Shown: positions 34,402 to 43,300 of the stretch, one piece after another
How the letters are laid out: each line of letters starts with the position of its first letter
Numbering within the stretch: position 1 is the stretch's first letter
NCBI GenBank assembly: GCA_017614375.1
Contig: JAGABZ010000001.1
Span: 124,001-188,000 of the forward strand
Length of the DNA stretch: 64,000 nt
Reading direction: 5' to 3'
Source of the DNA: Spirochaetales bacterium
GTDB lineage: Bacteria; Spirochaetota; Spirochaetia; Sphaerochaetales; Sphaerochaetaceae
Position numbers and translations under genes: made by a program
Notes under the pieces: generated by a model
What the model was told of the DNA's origin: nothing
What the model saw: only the letters and a program-made list of their open reading frames with translations
Databases searched by the model: none

Positions 34402-36588
34402 TCACCTGAACTTATAACCGGCAAGCAACGTGAACTGCAAACCGAAAGTGTAGTTGCTGATTAACCCTATAGTCAGCGAATACTTCTGGAAGAACTCAAA
34501 AACCAGTTCCGCCTTGATATCCAGACCGGCCTTGCCGACTCCGATCTTGAAATCGATGAAGGAGTCGAAATCCTCGTTGTAACCGGATTCATAGTAACTC
34601 TTAAGCTCGGAATTCATCAGGAAAGGATTGAAAATCAGCATCAGATCGACACCGCAGAGCAAGCCGTAGTCATTGGCGGTACGGACAAACGGCGACAATC
34701 CGACTCCGAAGGAACCGAACTGCTTGTAGACCTCCGCACCGGCAATTATGTTCCAATCATCCTCTTCCGTGCCGAAGCCGGCTCCGCCGAAGGCCTTGAT
34801 GTGGATGGGATCAGTCAGATTCCGCACGTAGTACGGCAGATTTGATGAATTCTGTGAAGAAGCCGTATCGGATACATACCCGGACGAAGTCGCGGACTTC
34901 GATGAAGTCAGGCCGGAAAGAGCCCTGGAAGTCCTGAGCCACTTGTATCCGCTGACGTTCCGGATTGAGAGATCCGGATATTTGACGGTGAATTTCTTTG
35001 ACGACTCGGGTTTGACCTCGAAATCGGAACCGTTTAGTGCCATCCTCATCGCCTTTACGGACACATCGAGACTGCCGGCCGTCAAATGTACGGAAAGGTC
35101 CAGGACGATGTCGTTGCTTCCCTTCCAGTAGTCCATGCTCTTAAGCAGGCTCTGGTAGGCATCGACCCTGTCCAGATAGGCGGAGGAGCTTACATCGGGC
35201 TTGGCGCTGTCTCCGGTTACCTTTGAATAAGGCAGGCTCAGATTGACGGTGAACATCGAAGTAGCCTTGTTGTACTGCTGAAACCTGCCCCGGTTGAAGA
35301 AGGTGGAGGTCAGGGTGAACTTCCAGCTGTAGTCCTTGCCGTCATATCTCACCGATTCGACCACCAGCGACCCGTCGGAGACCTTTGCCACAAAGGCCGA
35401 TTCCTCAATCTGGGTCACAAGGGAGGCAATCCGGTCGTACGCGTCCTGAATCAGAGGCTGCATCTGGCTGTCGATGAACTGAAGAATCCTTGTGCGCTCC
35501 TCTTCCCTCTCGCTTTTCATCTGCGCGACTTCTTTTTCCCGTTCGTTCTTCGCGTCCGCAATCGGAACGCCGTTTGAGAGCTGGGCGGTGCGGTAAGCCC
35601 TGTTTCGGATTGCCTCTGCCTCTTCCTCGATTGCCTTGTCGATTCTGTCGTTCTCCGCGGCGACCATTTCGTCGTATCTGGAGCCGGCGGTGTTGAATTC
35701 ACTGATTGCCGAAAGCAAATCGCCGAACATCGTGTCGAAGTAATCAAGGGTCTTGTAGTCCGAATAGACCTTGCCCGTTCCGTTGATCGTGGAGCGGATT
35801 CTGTCCATCTGCTCCTGGATGGCCGCCTGATTGAGCAGTTCCTGCTGACGGAGCGACTCCGCCTTTGATTCGGCCAGCTGCTCCATGTCCTGCACGTTCT
35901 GCTCCAGGAGGGACATTATTCCCTGGGCCTTCAACTCTATGTCGTAGCTTTTGTCCGACATCAGGTAGTTGCTGATCTCAATCAGGACATTTTCGTACTC
36001 GTACTGGATGACGTTCTTCGTCTTGCCCAGGTCCAGATCGGGAATCCTGTGCCCCAGTTTCAGCAGGACATACTGGAAGTTCTCGTACTCGGTATATGCC
36101 CCGAGGACTTCGATCAGGAGGTCCCGGCGCCGCTCCAGGGCCGACGAATCGGCTGATGTGTACATCAGGTAGAAGGATTCGGCATCTTTCTTTGCCTCTT
36201 CGGCCTTTTTCTCATACCAGCTTACGGTCGGAACGTTGTCCCTCAGGATGGCATGGTACCCGTAGCGCTCAGTCTTGGCCTCTGCCGAAGAAAGCCTGAA
36301 CTCCTCATATTCGACCGAGTACAGCAGTCCGTACGCGGTCGATCCGGATTGGGATGAGAAAGACTGGGTCGACTGCGTCATGGAGACAGTCGTCTCGCCG
36401 GTCACAAGAACGGGAAAGACCGTTTTCATCAGTTCGCTCAGAGCGTTCTGTTTGGCTTCCTCTATGGTTTTGCCGTAGCCGGAGGCCACGACATCCCCCG
36501 CCCAGACAGGCAAGGCAATCAGGCAGATTAGCAGTACGGCAATCAGTCCTTTGTTCGGGTTCTTTGTTCTCATCAGACCGTATCTCAT
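34402..36588 (-). CDS. exported protein: FlgT/LPP20-like domain, coiled coil, C-terminal membrane beta-domain
   Basis: A 728-residue protein with a signal peptide (LIAVLLICLIALPVWA). Its first mature domain contains VVASGYGKTIEEAKQNALSE, the G-x-G-x-[TS]-x-x-E-A pattern of LPP20/FlgT N-domains. Residues about 120-390 are strongly charged and helical, with coiled-coil stretches (QMKSEREEERTRILQ). The last 130 residues have alternating strands with Gly and aromatic residues (AFGGAGFGTEEDDWNIIAGAE) and end LLAGYKFR, like a small outer-membrane barrel. The start overlaps the previous stop by four bases (ATGA); an internal ATG five codons on is possible. Function unknown; envelope structural role likely. 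Confidence 0.72.
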   Translation of the reverse strand: MRYGLMRTKNPNKGLIAVLLICLIALPVWAGDVVASGYGKTIEEAKQNALSELMKTVFPVLVTGETTVSMTQSTQSFSSQSGSTAYGLLYSVEYEEFRLSSAEAKTERYGYHAILRDNVPTVSWYEKKAEEAKKDAESFYLMYTSADSSALERRRDLLIEVLGAYTEYENFQYVLLKLGHRIPDLDLGKTKNVIQYEYENVLIEISNYLMSDKSYDIELKAQGIMSLLEQNVQDMEQLAESKAESLRQQELLNQAAIQEQMDRIRSTINGTGKVYSDYKTLDYFDTMFGDLLSAISEFNTAGSRYDEMVAAENDRIDKAIEEEAEAIRNRAYRTAQLSNGVPIADAKNEREKEVAQMKSEREEERTRILQFIDSQMQPLIQDAYDRIASLVTQIEESAFVAKVSDGSLVVESVRYDGKDYSWKFTLTSTFFNRGRFQQYNKATSMFTVNLSLPYSKVTGDSAKPDVSSSAYLDRVDAYQSLLKSMDYWKGSNDIVLDLSVHLTAGSLDVSVKAMRMALNGSDFEVKPESSKKFTVKYPDLSIRNVSGYKWLRTSRALSGLTSSKSATSSGYVSDTASSQNSSNLPYYVRNLTDPIHIKAFGGAGFGTEEDDWNIIAGAEVYKQFGSFGVGLSPFVRTANDYGLLCGVDLMLIFNPFLMNSELKSYYESGYNEDFDSFIDFKIGVGKAGLDIKAELVFEFFQKYSLTIGLISNYTFGLQFTLLAGYKFR

Positions 36589-37271
36589 TGCGCCAGATCA
36601 AACCCCTGGGCTGTCAGATACTCCAGCAACCCGGCCTCGTGTCCCGCTATGTCCATGCCCGCGATGACGGCGTTGATTCCCGCCAGGGCACTGTCCGCCT
36701 CCTGTTGAGCCTGTGCCCTCTTCTGGGCGACCTCGGCGCTGTCCGATTCGCCGATGGCCTTAAGCTCGGCCTCCAGTTTAGCCAGAGTCAGTATCCGGAG
36801 TTCCTCCAACTGGTTCAGATAGTCGTTGGCAGAATCGGCATAGAGTTCCGGCAGGTCCTTGATTCTGAAAGAAACCAGCGACCAGACCGTCCCGTCCTTT
36901 GCCGTCCAGCGCTGCTCCACCTCGACCCGGTTCATCGTCAGGTTTACACTCTGGACAATGACCGACTGATAGGCCGAAGAGACTGCCTCCGAGGCTTCGG
37001 AGGAATAGACCGCCATGCTTCCGTCGAGGTTCGCACGGATTTTCAGAGCCAGATCCGCCCGGGCCGTGGCATCGGCGGCCTGTTGGGAGTTGGTCGGGAC
37101 CAGCAGTTTGGCGCTGCCCACCCCGTAGATCAGCCTGGAGCTCTTCGGAATCTCCGTCGTCCAGATCGGGGATCCGTCGCGGTTCTTCTTGTTGATGTCG
37201 GTTCCCGTTGCGCAGGAGCAAACCATCAGAACCGACACTATCAACAAAACAAACGCAAATTTTCTCATCAT
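36585..37271 (-). CDS. LPP20 family lipoprotein
   Basis: A 228-residue lipoprotein with lipobox MVCSC. The domain after it has IYGVGSAKLLVPTNSQQAADATARADLALKI arranged as a G-x-G-x-A...A-R-A-x-L pattern, the LPP20 fold (family named from a Helicobacter lipoprotein), ending with SLVSFRIKDLPE. The C-terminal 60 residues are a helical Ala/Glu/Gln-rich tail. AGGAG lies six bases before the ATG, which overlaps the preceding stop; its own stop overlaps the next start, so these three genes are tightly coupled. Confidence 0.82.
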   Translation of the reverse strand: MMRKFAFVLLIVSVLMVCSCATGTDINKKNRDGSPIWTTEIPKSSRLIYGVGSAKLLVPTNSQQAADATARADLALKIRANLDGSMAVYSSEASEAVSSAYQSVIVQSVNLTMNRVEVEQRWTAKDGTVWSLVSFRIKDLPELYADSANDYLNQLEELRILTLAKLEAELKAIGESDSAEVAQKRAQAQQEADSALAGINAVIAGMDIAGHEAGLLEYLTAQGFDLAQ

Positions 37272-38056
37272 CTCTGCTCCTGTTGCTTCTTCAGCGCGGC
37301 AAGTGCGTAAACCTTTTTATCGGCCGGGTTGTATTCATATGCCAGCACGTAAAACCCGTCATATCTTCCACCGAACACCGAGTAGGAATCCGAGCGGTAA
37401 TGATCCGCGGTGGTGACGGTGATGGTATTGTTGACATTGAGTGTTCCGGTATCGGTATCCATCAGGGCCTGGGCCACCCTGAAAGTCGCAGCCTCAATAG
37501 CCTCCGCAAAGCCCTGATATGACGATTCCGACGATGACACCGCAACGTTGTAGCCTGCTATCTCAGGTATGGAAACCCCGATGACCTTCTGCTCGGTCCG
37601 TATCGGGGTCATCTCCGGAAGTCTGGCGAAGACCGCCGCTCCGACGTTGCCGCCGAACCAGAGCACATCGACAATCTCCATCTGCCGGGCGGCTTCCTCG
37701 TATATCCGGTCTGCCGTGCCGCCGACTGCGTCCCGCTCGGTGAATACTTTGTCGAAACCCGAGTCGGTCACCGTGCCGAATTCCACCTGCATCGCGAATC
37801 TCCGGCTCAGAGCCAGATACTGCAGGCAGTTCAGCGTAGCCTTAGCCACGGCATCGGCGCGGTCGTACATCGGACCGGAGATACCCATGCAGACGCTTCC
37901 GCCGTAAGAGTTGTACACAGCGAACAATTCCCCGTACTCCTGCTCCACCGTCACAATCTCAGGGCCCTCACCTACGGGACGCGGCCCGGCGGTCGCACAA
38001 CCGGAAAGAACGGCGACAAGAACAATCAGGACCGGGAAAAGCTGTTTTCTGGGCAT
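37268..38056 (-). CDS. lipoprotein of the LPP20 operon
   Basis: A predicted 262-residue lipoprotein (lipobox VLSGC). No named family is recognised with certainty. Segments VCMGISGPMYDRADAVAKAT and LNCLQYLALSRR resemble an LPP20-type helix-strand unit, and SVFGGRYDGFYVLAYEYNPA near the end resembles a second strand set. ATG 38056 is chosen because it gives a clean signal peptide, although no Shine-Dalgarno is visible; a TTG 14 codons upstream stays in frame through the intercistronic hairpin. The stop overlaps the next start by four bases. Confidence 0.68.
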   Translation of the reverse strand: MPRKQLFPVLIVLVAVLSGCATAGPRPVGEGPEIVTVEQEYGELFAVYNSYGGSVCMGISGPMYDRADAVAKATLNCLQYLALSRRFAMQVEFGTVTDSGFDKVFTERDAVGGTADRIYEEAARQMEIVDVLWFGGNVGAAVFARLPEMTPIRTEQKVIGVSIPEIAGYNVAVSSSESSYQGFAEAIEAATFRVAQALMDTDTGTLNVNNTITVTTADHYRSDSYSVFGGRYDGFYVLAYEYNPADKKVYALAALKKQQEQR

Positions 38057-38067
38057 CCATTCAAACG

Positions 38068-38089
38068 CGGGGATTGCGAACAATCCCCG
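38068..38089 (-). other. intercistronic hairpin
   Basis: Perfect 9-base arms CGGGGATTG/CAATCCCCG around a TTCG loop on the minus strand, between the first LPP20 gene and the next lipoprotein gene. There is no T-tract. A likely effect is partial termination or protection of the upstream message, giving more of the first protein; that is inference. Confidence 0.65.
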
Positions 38090-38118
38090 GCTTTTCAAAT
38101 CACACTGGAATCAAGTTG

Positions 38119-38655
38119 TTACTGGGCGAGGAACTTGTCGACAGCCTTGTAAGCCATGTTCAGGGCTTCCTCCGAAGCCTGGTTCTTCACGAAGGCTTCC
38201 TTGAGATCTTCCTTGAACTGTTCGGCAACCGGGCCGATTGGAAGCTTGGCCAGGCAGTAGACGGTACCGTCATCCATCACCTGATACTGATAGGTGACAC
38301 CGGTCAGCACGGCTTCGGCCTTCTGGAGCGAAACTGACTCGAACGCCTGCATCGCCTGCATGTTCTTGGAATCGGCAGCGACTTCCCCGGCATCACTCTG
38401 ATAAGTCATGACGACGTACTTTACCGAATTCTGGACATACTGGGCCAGAGCGGAATTAGCGTTGGCCTTAGCCCACTCACGGGTGGTCTGCAGGATGCTT
38501 CCCTGGGCGACACCTACTTCATAGTGGACTTCGGCGGTATCTGCCGGAGGATTGTTCCACCAGGCGTCGGCGGAATTGGCAGCGGGAGTGGCGGTGGCGC
38601 AACTCACAAAAGCGAAAACCGCGATAACAACAAGAACAAACAAGGATTTTTTCAT
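38119..38655 (-). CDS. LPP20 family lipoprotein
   Basis: A 178-residue lipoprotein (lipobox AFVSC19). The mature part begins with ADAWWNNPPADTAEVHYEVG and then GSILQTTREWAKANANSAL, the W-x-x-N/D-P-P...Y-x-V-G...A-R-x-x-A plan of LPP20 proteins. C-terminal part includes DDGTVYCLAKLPIG. ATG 38655 follows AAAGGAGGG. First gene of a four-gene unit (this gene, then 37268, 36585 and 34402) with its own strong promoter. Confidence 0.82.
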   Translation of the reverse strand: MKKSLFVLVVIAVFAFVSCATATPAANSADAWWNNPPADTAEVHYEVGVAQGSILQTTREWAKANANSALAQYVQNSVKYVVMTYQSDAGEVAADSKNMQAMQAFESVSLQKAEAVLTGVTYQYQVMDDGTVYCLAKLPIGPVAEQFKEDLKEAFVKNQASEEALNMAYKAVDKFLAQ

Positions 38656-38675
38656 TCGAATCCCTCCTTTTTGCA

Positions 38676-38704
38676 AATATAGTACATTATTCCACATCTG
38701 TAAA
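38676..38704 (-). promoter_or_regulatory. promoter of the LPP20 operon
   Basis: TTTACA (38699-38704), 17 bases, TATATT (38676-38681) on the minus strand, a near-consensus promoter about 20 bases before the ATG at 38655. Confidence 0.82.
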
Positions 38705-38736
38705 CCGAACTTCATCCGCTCCGAAACCTCGTTGCC

Positions 38737-38818
38737 GTATCCGGAAAACCGGTGTCATGGCTGTTTTTCGGATACAGGAGTATCCATTTTCAAGAATCCC
38801 GGGACGTTTTTCGGATAC
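38737..38818. repeat. two tandem 39-bp repeats with inverted ends (set C)
   Basis: Units 38737-38775 and 38780-38818 both end in GTATCC(G) and (C)GGATAC, period 43. On the minus strand each left arm is followed by AAAAAC and then a variable interior. They lie after the DUF4384 gene and before the LPP20 promoter. Their size and plan match sets A and B, but the arm sequence is different. Confidence 0.85.
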
Positions 38819-38885
38819 TTCGGCCAGGGCCTGACTCTTGTGCCGTTTTCTTTACGGGCAAGTCCTGACCGTCCCCGGCCCTAAG

Positions 38886-40322
38886 TCACCGGACCGAGCG
38901 GTAGGTGACGCTGGCCTCGGCACAGGAGACAGCCCTGGCGGCGGAAGCGGCCTTTTTGATGTTAAGCGCGCGGGTTTTTGACAGAACCTGCTGCGGCTCT
39001 CCGGTGATTACGAAGAATTCTTCGGTTTCCGTCCACGCGGGAATCCTTGACAGGAACTCGGTGTAATCGTCGGTCGTTGAGGCGTAGACCTGCAACGTCT
39101 CGACTCCCAGGGGAGGCTCGATTTCGAGGGGTATCACATAGCCGTTGACCGAAGGATTGATGACCACCCACCTGCCGACGTTCTCTGAGCCGATTCTCCC
39201 GACAAACAGGTCATTCCCGGTCTGACCTGCGGAGACAGGGAACAGATAAGAGAACTCATTTCCTTCTTCGTCAAAGACATAGCCCACAATATAGAAAGAG
39301 CACGGCTGAGAAGCCTTGACCTCGACGAACAGTTCGTCCCCCACCCGGAAAGTGCCCGATCCGCTGCCGCCGTTGATGCGTATGAAGATACGCAAGTCGT
39401 TTATAACGCTCTGGCCGGAATTCTGGGATTTGCGGAATTCATAGCCGTCGGCGTAGAGGCTCAGGCCCCGGACAAGAAACGCCGGTACGGTCACGGAGGA
39501 AGAAAACACGCCGCGCCCGCTTCGGTCGCTGAGTTCGGCCACCACAAAGAGGTCCCCGCTGCTGTCCTCAGAGTATCTGGTGTTGAGGAAGTACCCCGCC
39601 GCCTGCATCGTGCCGACCGTCTTTCCGCCCAGACGGCTTTTGAGGGCATCGGCAAAGATGATGGAAAAGTCCGATGCCACGTTGTCCGCCGCGGGCAGCG
39701 GCAGTTCGACATAGATACCGTCATAGGCGCACCCGGCGGTCAGAATCGACGCGGCCTTGGCCAGTGAATCGACAGTACCGTTGACCCGTATCAGGACGGA
39801 GCGGATCTCGGCTTCGGTGACCGACGGCTGCTTTTCATAGGAGCCGCCGAGGGCCGAGACGACATACCTGAGTTTTCTGTACTCATCAAAGCGCTCAAGG
39901 ACCGCATTCAGAAGGGCCGCAGCCTCGGCTGAGCCGATTCCGGTGAGGTCAGGCATCACCAAATCCGCGACGACCGGGTCCAGAGCCTCAAAGTACAACG
40001 GGAGTGATTTTTCCGAATCAATCCGCGCGGTTGAGGTCCAGATTCCCCCGGTATAACGATCGTTGTACGTCACGCCGAGCAGGGGCATGTTGCTGCTGAC
40101 CTGCGTCCCCTGATAGAACGAGGCCTCCACTCCGTTGCCCGAATCCGACAGCGTGGTGATGACGGTGGTATCGACCATCGTATACAGGTAACGCGACAAC
40201 TCGGCGGCAGCCTCGGTACGGGCCTCGGAGACTGTTGTACCGCAACCTTGCCCTTCTGCCGCGCGGGACATCAGGGGGAAACAGACCAGAAGCAGAATGA
40301 GCAGTACAAAGGATTTTCTCAT
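38886..40322 (-). CDS. exported LPP20/FlgT-like and DUF4384-type protein
   Basis: A 478-residue protein with a signal peptide (MRKSFVLLILLLVCFPLMSRA). The N-terminal domain starts EGQGCGTTVSEARTEAAAEL, an LPP20/FlgT-like element. The region near residues 310-430 (FRVGDELFVEVKASQPCSFY, IVGYVFDEEGNEFSYLFP, VIPLEIEPPLGVETLQVYAS) matches the beta-sandwich often annotated DUF4384, found beside peptidase or kinase domains in envelope proteins. It starts five bases after the caspase-fold gene stop, so the two are probably cotranscribed. Specific role unknown. Confidence 0.75.
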   Translation of the reverse strand: MRKSFVLLILLLVCFPLMSRAAEGQGCGTTVSEARTEAAAELSRYLYTMVDTTVITTLSDSGNGVEASFYQGTQVSSNMPLLGVTYNDRYTGGIWTSTARIDSEKSLPLYFEALDPVVADLVMPDLTGIGSAEAAALLNAVLERFDEYRKLRYVVSALGGSYEKQPSVTEAEIRSVLIRVNGTVDSLAKAASILTAGCAYDGIYVELPLPAADNVASDFSIIFADALKSRLGGKTVGTMQAAGYFLNTRYSEDSSGDLFVVAELSDRSGRGVFSSSVTVPAFLVRGLSLYADGYEFRKSQNSGQSVINDLRIFIRINGGSGSGTFRVGDELFVEVKASQPCSFYIVGYVFDEEGNEFSYLFPVSAGQTGNDLFVGRIGSENVGRWVVINPSVNGYVIPLEIEPPLGVETLQVYASTTDDYTEFLSRIPAWTETEEFFVITGEPQQVLSKTRALNIKKAASAARAVSCAEASVTYRSVR

Positions 40323-40327
40323 AGGCT

Positions 40328-43300
40328 CTATTTCACCGGAAAGCTAAAGGCTCCGGTCATCGCCGGCCGGCCTTTGGCCGTCATCGTCCAGACAATCTCA
40401 ACCGGCTTTGTCACATCGTGATCCTTGGGAATCTTGACACTGTAGGTGTAGTAAGTGCCGGATTGGTACTTCTCCGAGCCCATATCGTAGTTATCACAGT
40501 TCAGGTACATGCCCGGGCTCAGGCAATACCAGCTGTCCGTACCGCGCTCGACTGTCACCCCGTCGGTCAGACTCCTGAGCGAGAGGTTGGGATTAAGAAG
40601 CTCACTGCTCCCGGTGTTCTTGAAGCACATGTCGAAGTATACGGTCTCGCCGGGATTGGGCACCAGGTCCCCGTTGTTCGTACTGGTGACCCTGACGCCC
40701 TGGAGACTGACATCACCCTGTGTGTACTTCACCGGAATCGTAAAGACGCCGGTCATAGCGGGGCGGCCTTTGGCGGTCATTCTCCAGGCTATCTCCACCG
40801 GTTGTGTCACATCGTAGTTCGACGGAACCTTAAGACTGTAGGTGTAGTACGTACCGCTCTGGTACTTTTCCTTGTCCATGTCGTAGCTGTCGCAGTTGAG
40901 GTACTTGCCGGAACCCAGATAGTACCAGCTGTCCGTCCCCCTCTCGATGGTCACCCCGTCGGTCAGGCTCTGCAGAGACATATTCAGGTTGAGCAGTTCA
41001 CTGGTTCCGGTGTTCTTGAAGCACAGGTCGAAATAGACGGTCTCACCGGGGTTGGCCGTGTAGTCATCGTTGTCGGTATCGGTGATGCGCACTCCCTGGA
41101 GCCGGACTTCGCCGTCGGTGTACCGGACGGGAACGGTGAATACACCGGTCATATCGGGGCAGCCGGTGGCGGAAACCCACCAGCCGACATAAACCGGCTG
41201 TGTGACATCATAGTCCGACGGAACCTTCATGCTGTACGTGTAATAGGTTCCGGACTGGTACTTCTCGCTTTCCATGTCGTAGTTGTCGCAGTTGAGGTAC
41301 TTCCCCGCGCTCAGGTAATACCAGCTGTCAGTACTCCTGTCGAGGGTCACACCGTCGGTCAGGCTGTAGATGTACAGTCTGAGGTTCTGCAGCTTACTTG
41401 TCCCCGTGTTCCTGAAACAGAGGTCGAAGTACACCGTCTCGCCGGGATTGGCTATGCTATCGTCATTGTCGGTGCTCGTAATCTTCATCCCCTGAAGCTC
41501 TACCTTACCCTTGGAATAACTGACGGGAATCGTGAAGTATCCCTTCTGATCCTCCTTGCGGTAGCCGTAGCTGTTGGAACAGGTAATCGTCCAGTTGACC
41601 TTGATCGGCTCCGAGATGTCATAATCGCTGTCGATATCGATCCTGTAGCATCCGTACGTACTGCTGCTGTATCGCTCCGTCGCCAGACCTGAATCCTCGC
41701 TGTTCATGAAGTACGACCCGTTCAGGGAATACCAGTGGTCCGTTCCCCTGGATATGGTCACACCGGGGGTGTCGGTGCTGAGAGTCAGGTCCAGATTGGA
41801 CAGATCGGTGAACCAGGTGGTGTTTTTGAAACAGAGGTCAAAGTACACCGTCTCGCCGGGGTTGGCGTAATTGTCGTCATCCGTCGTGTCGATTATCCTG
41901 ACGCCGACCAGATTCACGATTTTTGTCTGGTTTACAATTTGAAGGGCGTCAACGACAAGCTGCGAAGTACCGGGTTCTTCGGGGGAGATCAAAAAGTCCT
42001 GTTGTGTCTTTTTCTTCACATCGATGGTGAAATTCCCATTCCAGTCGGAGTGGGAGTCACCGCTAATCTGCCATGTCAGGGACACGGGACGTGAGGTGTC
42101 GTAAGTATCGGAAATCTTGATACAGTAGGCATACGCACTGTAATCCGACCCGTCGTACCAACCGAGCTTCTCCAGGTCGGTGTCAAAGCAGTTGAAGTAC
42201 CTTCCCGCATCCGCCCTGCGCCAGATGCGGTTTCCCTTTTCAACCGTCACGCCGGGGGTGGAACTGACAAGGGTGATTTCCGGATTCATGACTCTGGAAG
42301 TTCCGTAGTTGAGAAAGGCCAGGTCAAAATACACGTATTCACCCTGCTCCGGTACATCGTCCCCGTCGGTGGTTCCCAGAATCTTCACCCCCTCCAGAGT
42401 GATGTCGGAGTTGATTTCAGAAACCGGGATTTCAAAGGTCCCGAACCACTGCGGATGATCGTCACCTTCGATGAGCCAGTAGAGGACAATCGGTTCCGAA
42501 GCCTTGTGATTTTCACTGACTGAGAGGCTGTAGTAGTAGGAACTGCCTGATCTGGCCGAAAAGTTGTCCGTCGAGCTGCCGTTGAGGTATCTGCCCGGAC
42601 TGAGTGAGAGCCAGTTTCTGCTTCGTTCCGTGAGGGTTACCGTCTCATCAGCCGGGAACAGTTCCTGCGGCGTCATCAGATACAGGGAAGGATTCTTCAG
42701 GACAGCGCTGCCGCTGTTCTTGAATATGAGGTCGAAATACACATCCTCACCCGGATTTACGACTGTATCGCCGTTTGTCGTGGAAATAACGACGCAGTCT
42801 ATGAATTCGACCTCGGAGAGGTTGCAGTACAGCATCTGCGGCAACGGGTCCCCGTCCTGCCACAGGACCACGGAACCCACCGGCTCGGCGTACACCGAAC
42901 CGTATCTGTTCACGCTCCAGCCGTAGAGCCTCCGGGTCGGATCGGTTGACTCGTCTCCGTACGGGAGAACTGCGTAGGAGGAGTTTTTCAGGTACCAGTC
43001 GTTGACCAAAAGACCGCCTACTACGGTACCGCTGAGTTCCAGCCTTTGCGGAATCGTACGCCCGGGGAAGAGGACCTTGCTGTAGACCGACATGTCAATC
43101 ATATCGGCCTGCTTCTCCTGCTCTGTTCTGATGTCTATACCGTTGAGGCTCATATAGACCTCATTCCCCCAGAAAGAGGCCATGGAATCCTGGGACAGGT
43201 CGAGAATCACCCGGTTGTCGTCGGCGCGCCGGATCTGGAGGCTTTGGGGGATGAAGCAGTAGGAAAGGCCACCGTCGACATCGATATTGAACGAAAGCTC

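Noticed and set aside
38656-38670. tRNA T-loop-like GGATTCGAAT sequence
   Set aside because: Isolated; no acceptor stem or cloverleaf around it, and it is the leader of the LPP20 gene.
38860-38885. Intrinsic terminator after the DUF4384 gene
   Set aside because: Inverted bases are present but the stem is bulged and no T-tract follows on the minus strand.
40418-41692. 424-codon plus-strand open frame with internal repeats
   Set aside because: The repetition is the antisense image of the beta-sandwich repeats in the caspase-fold gene.
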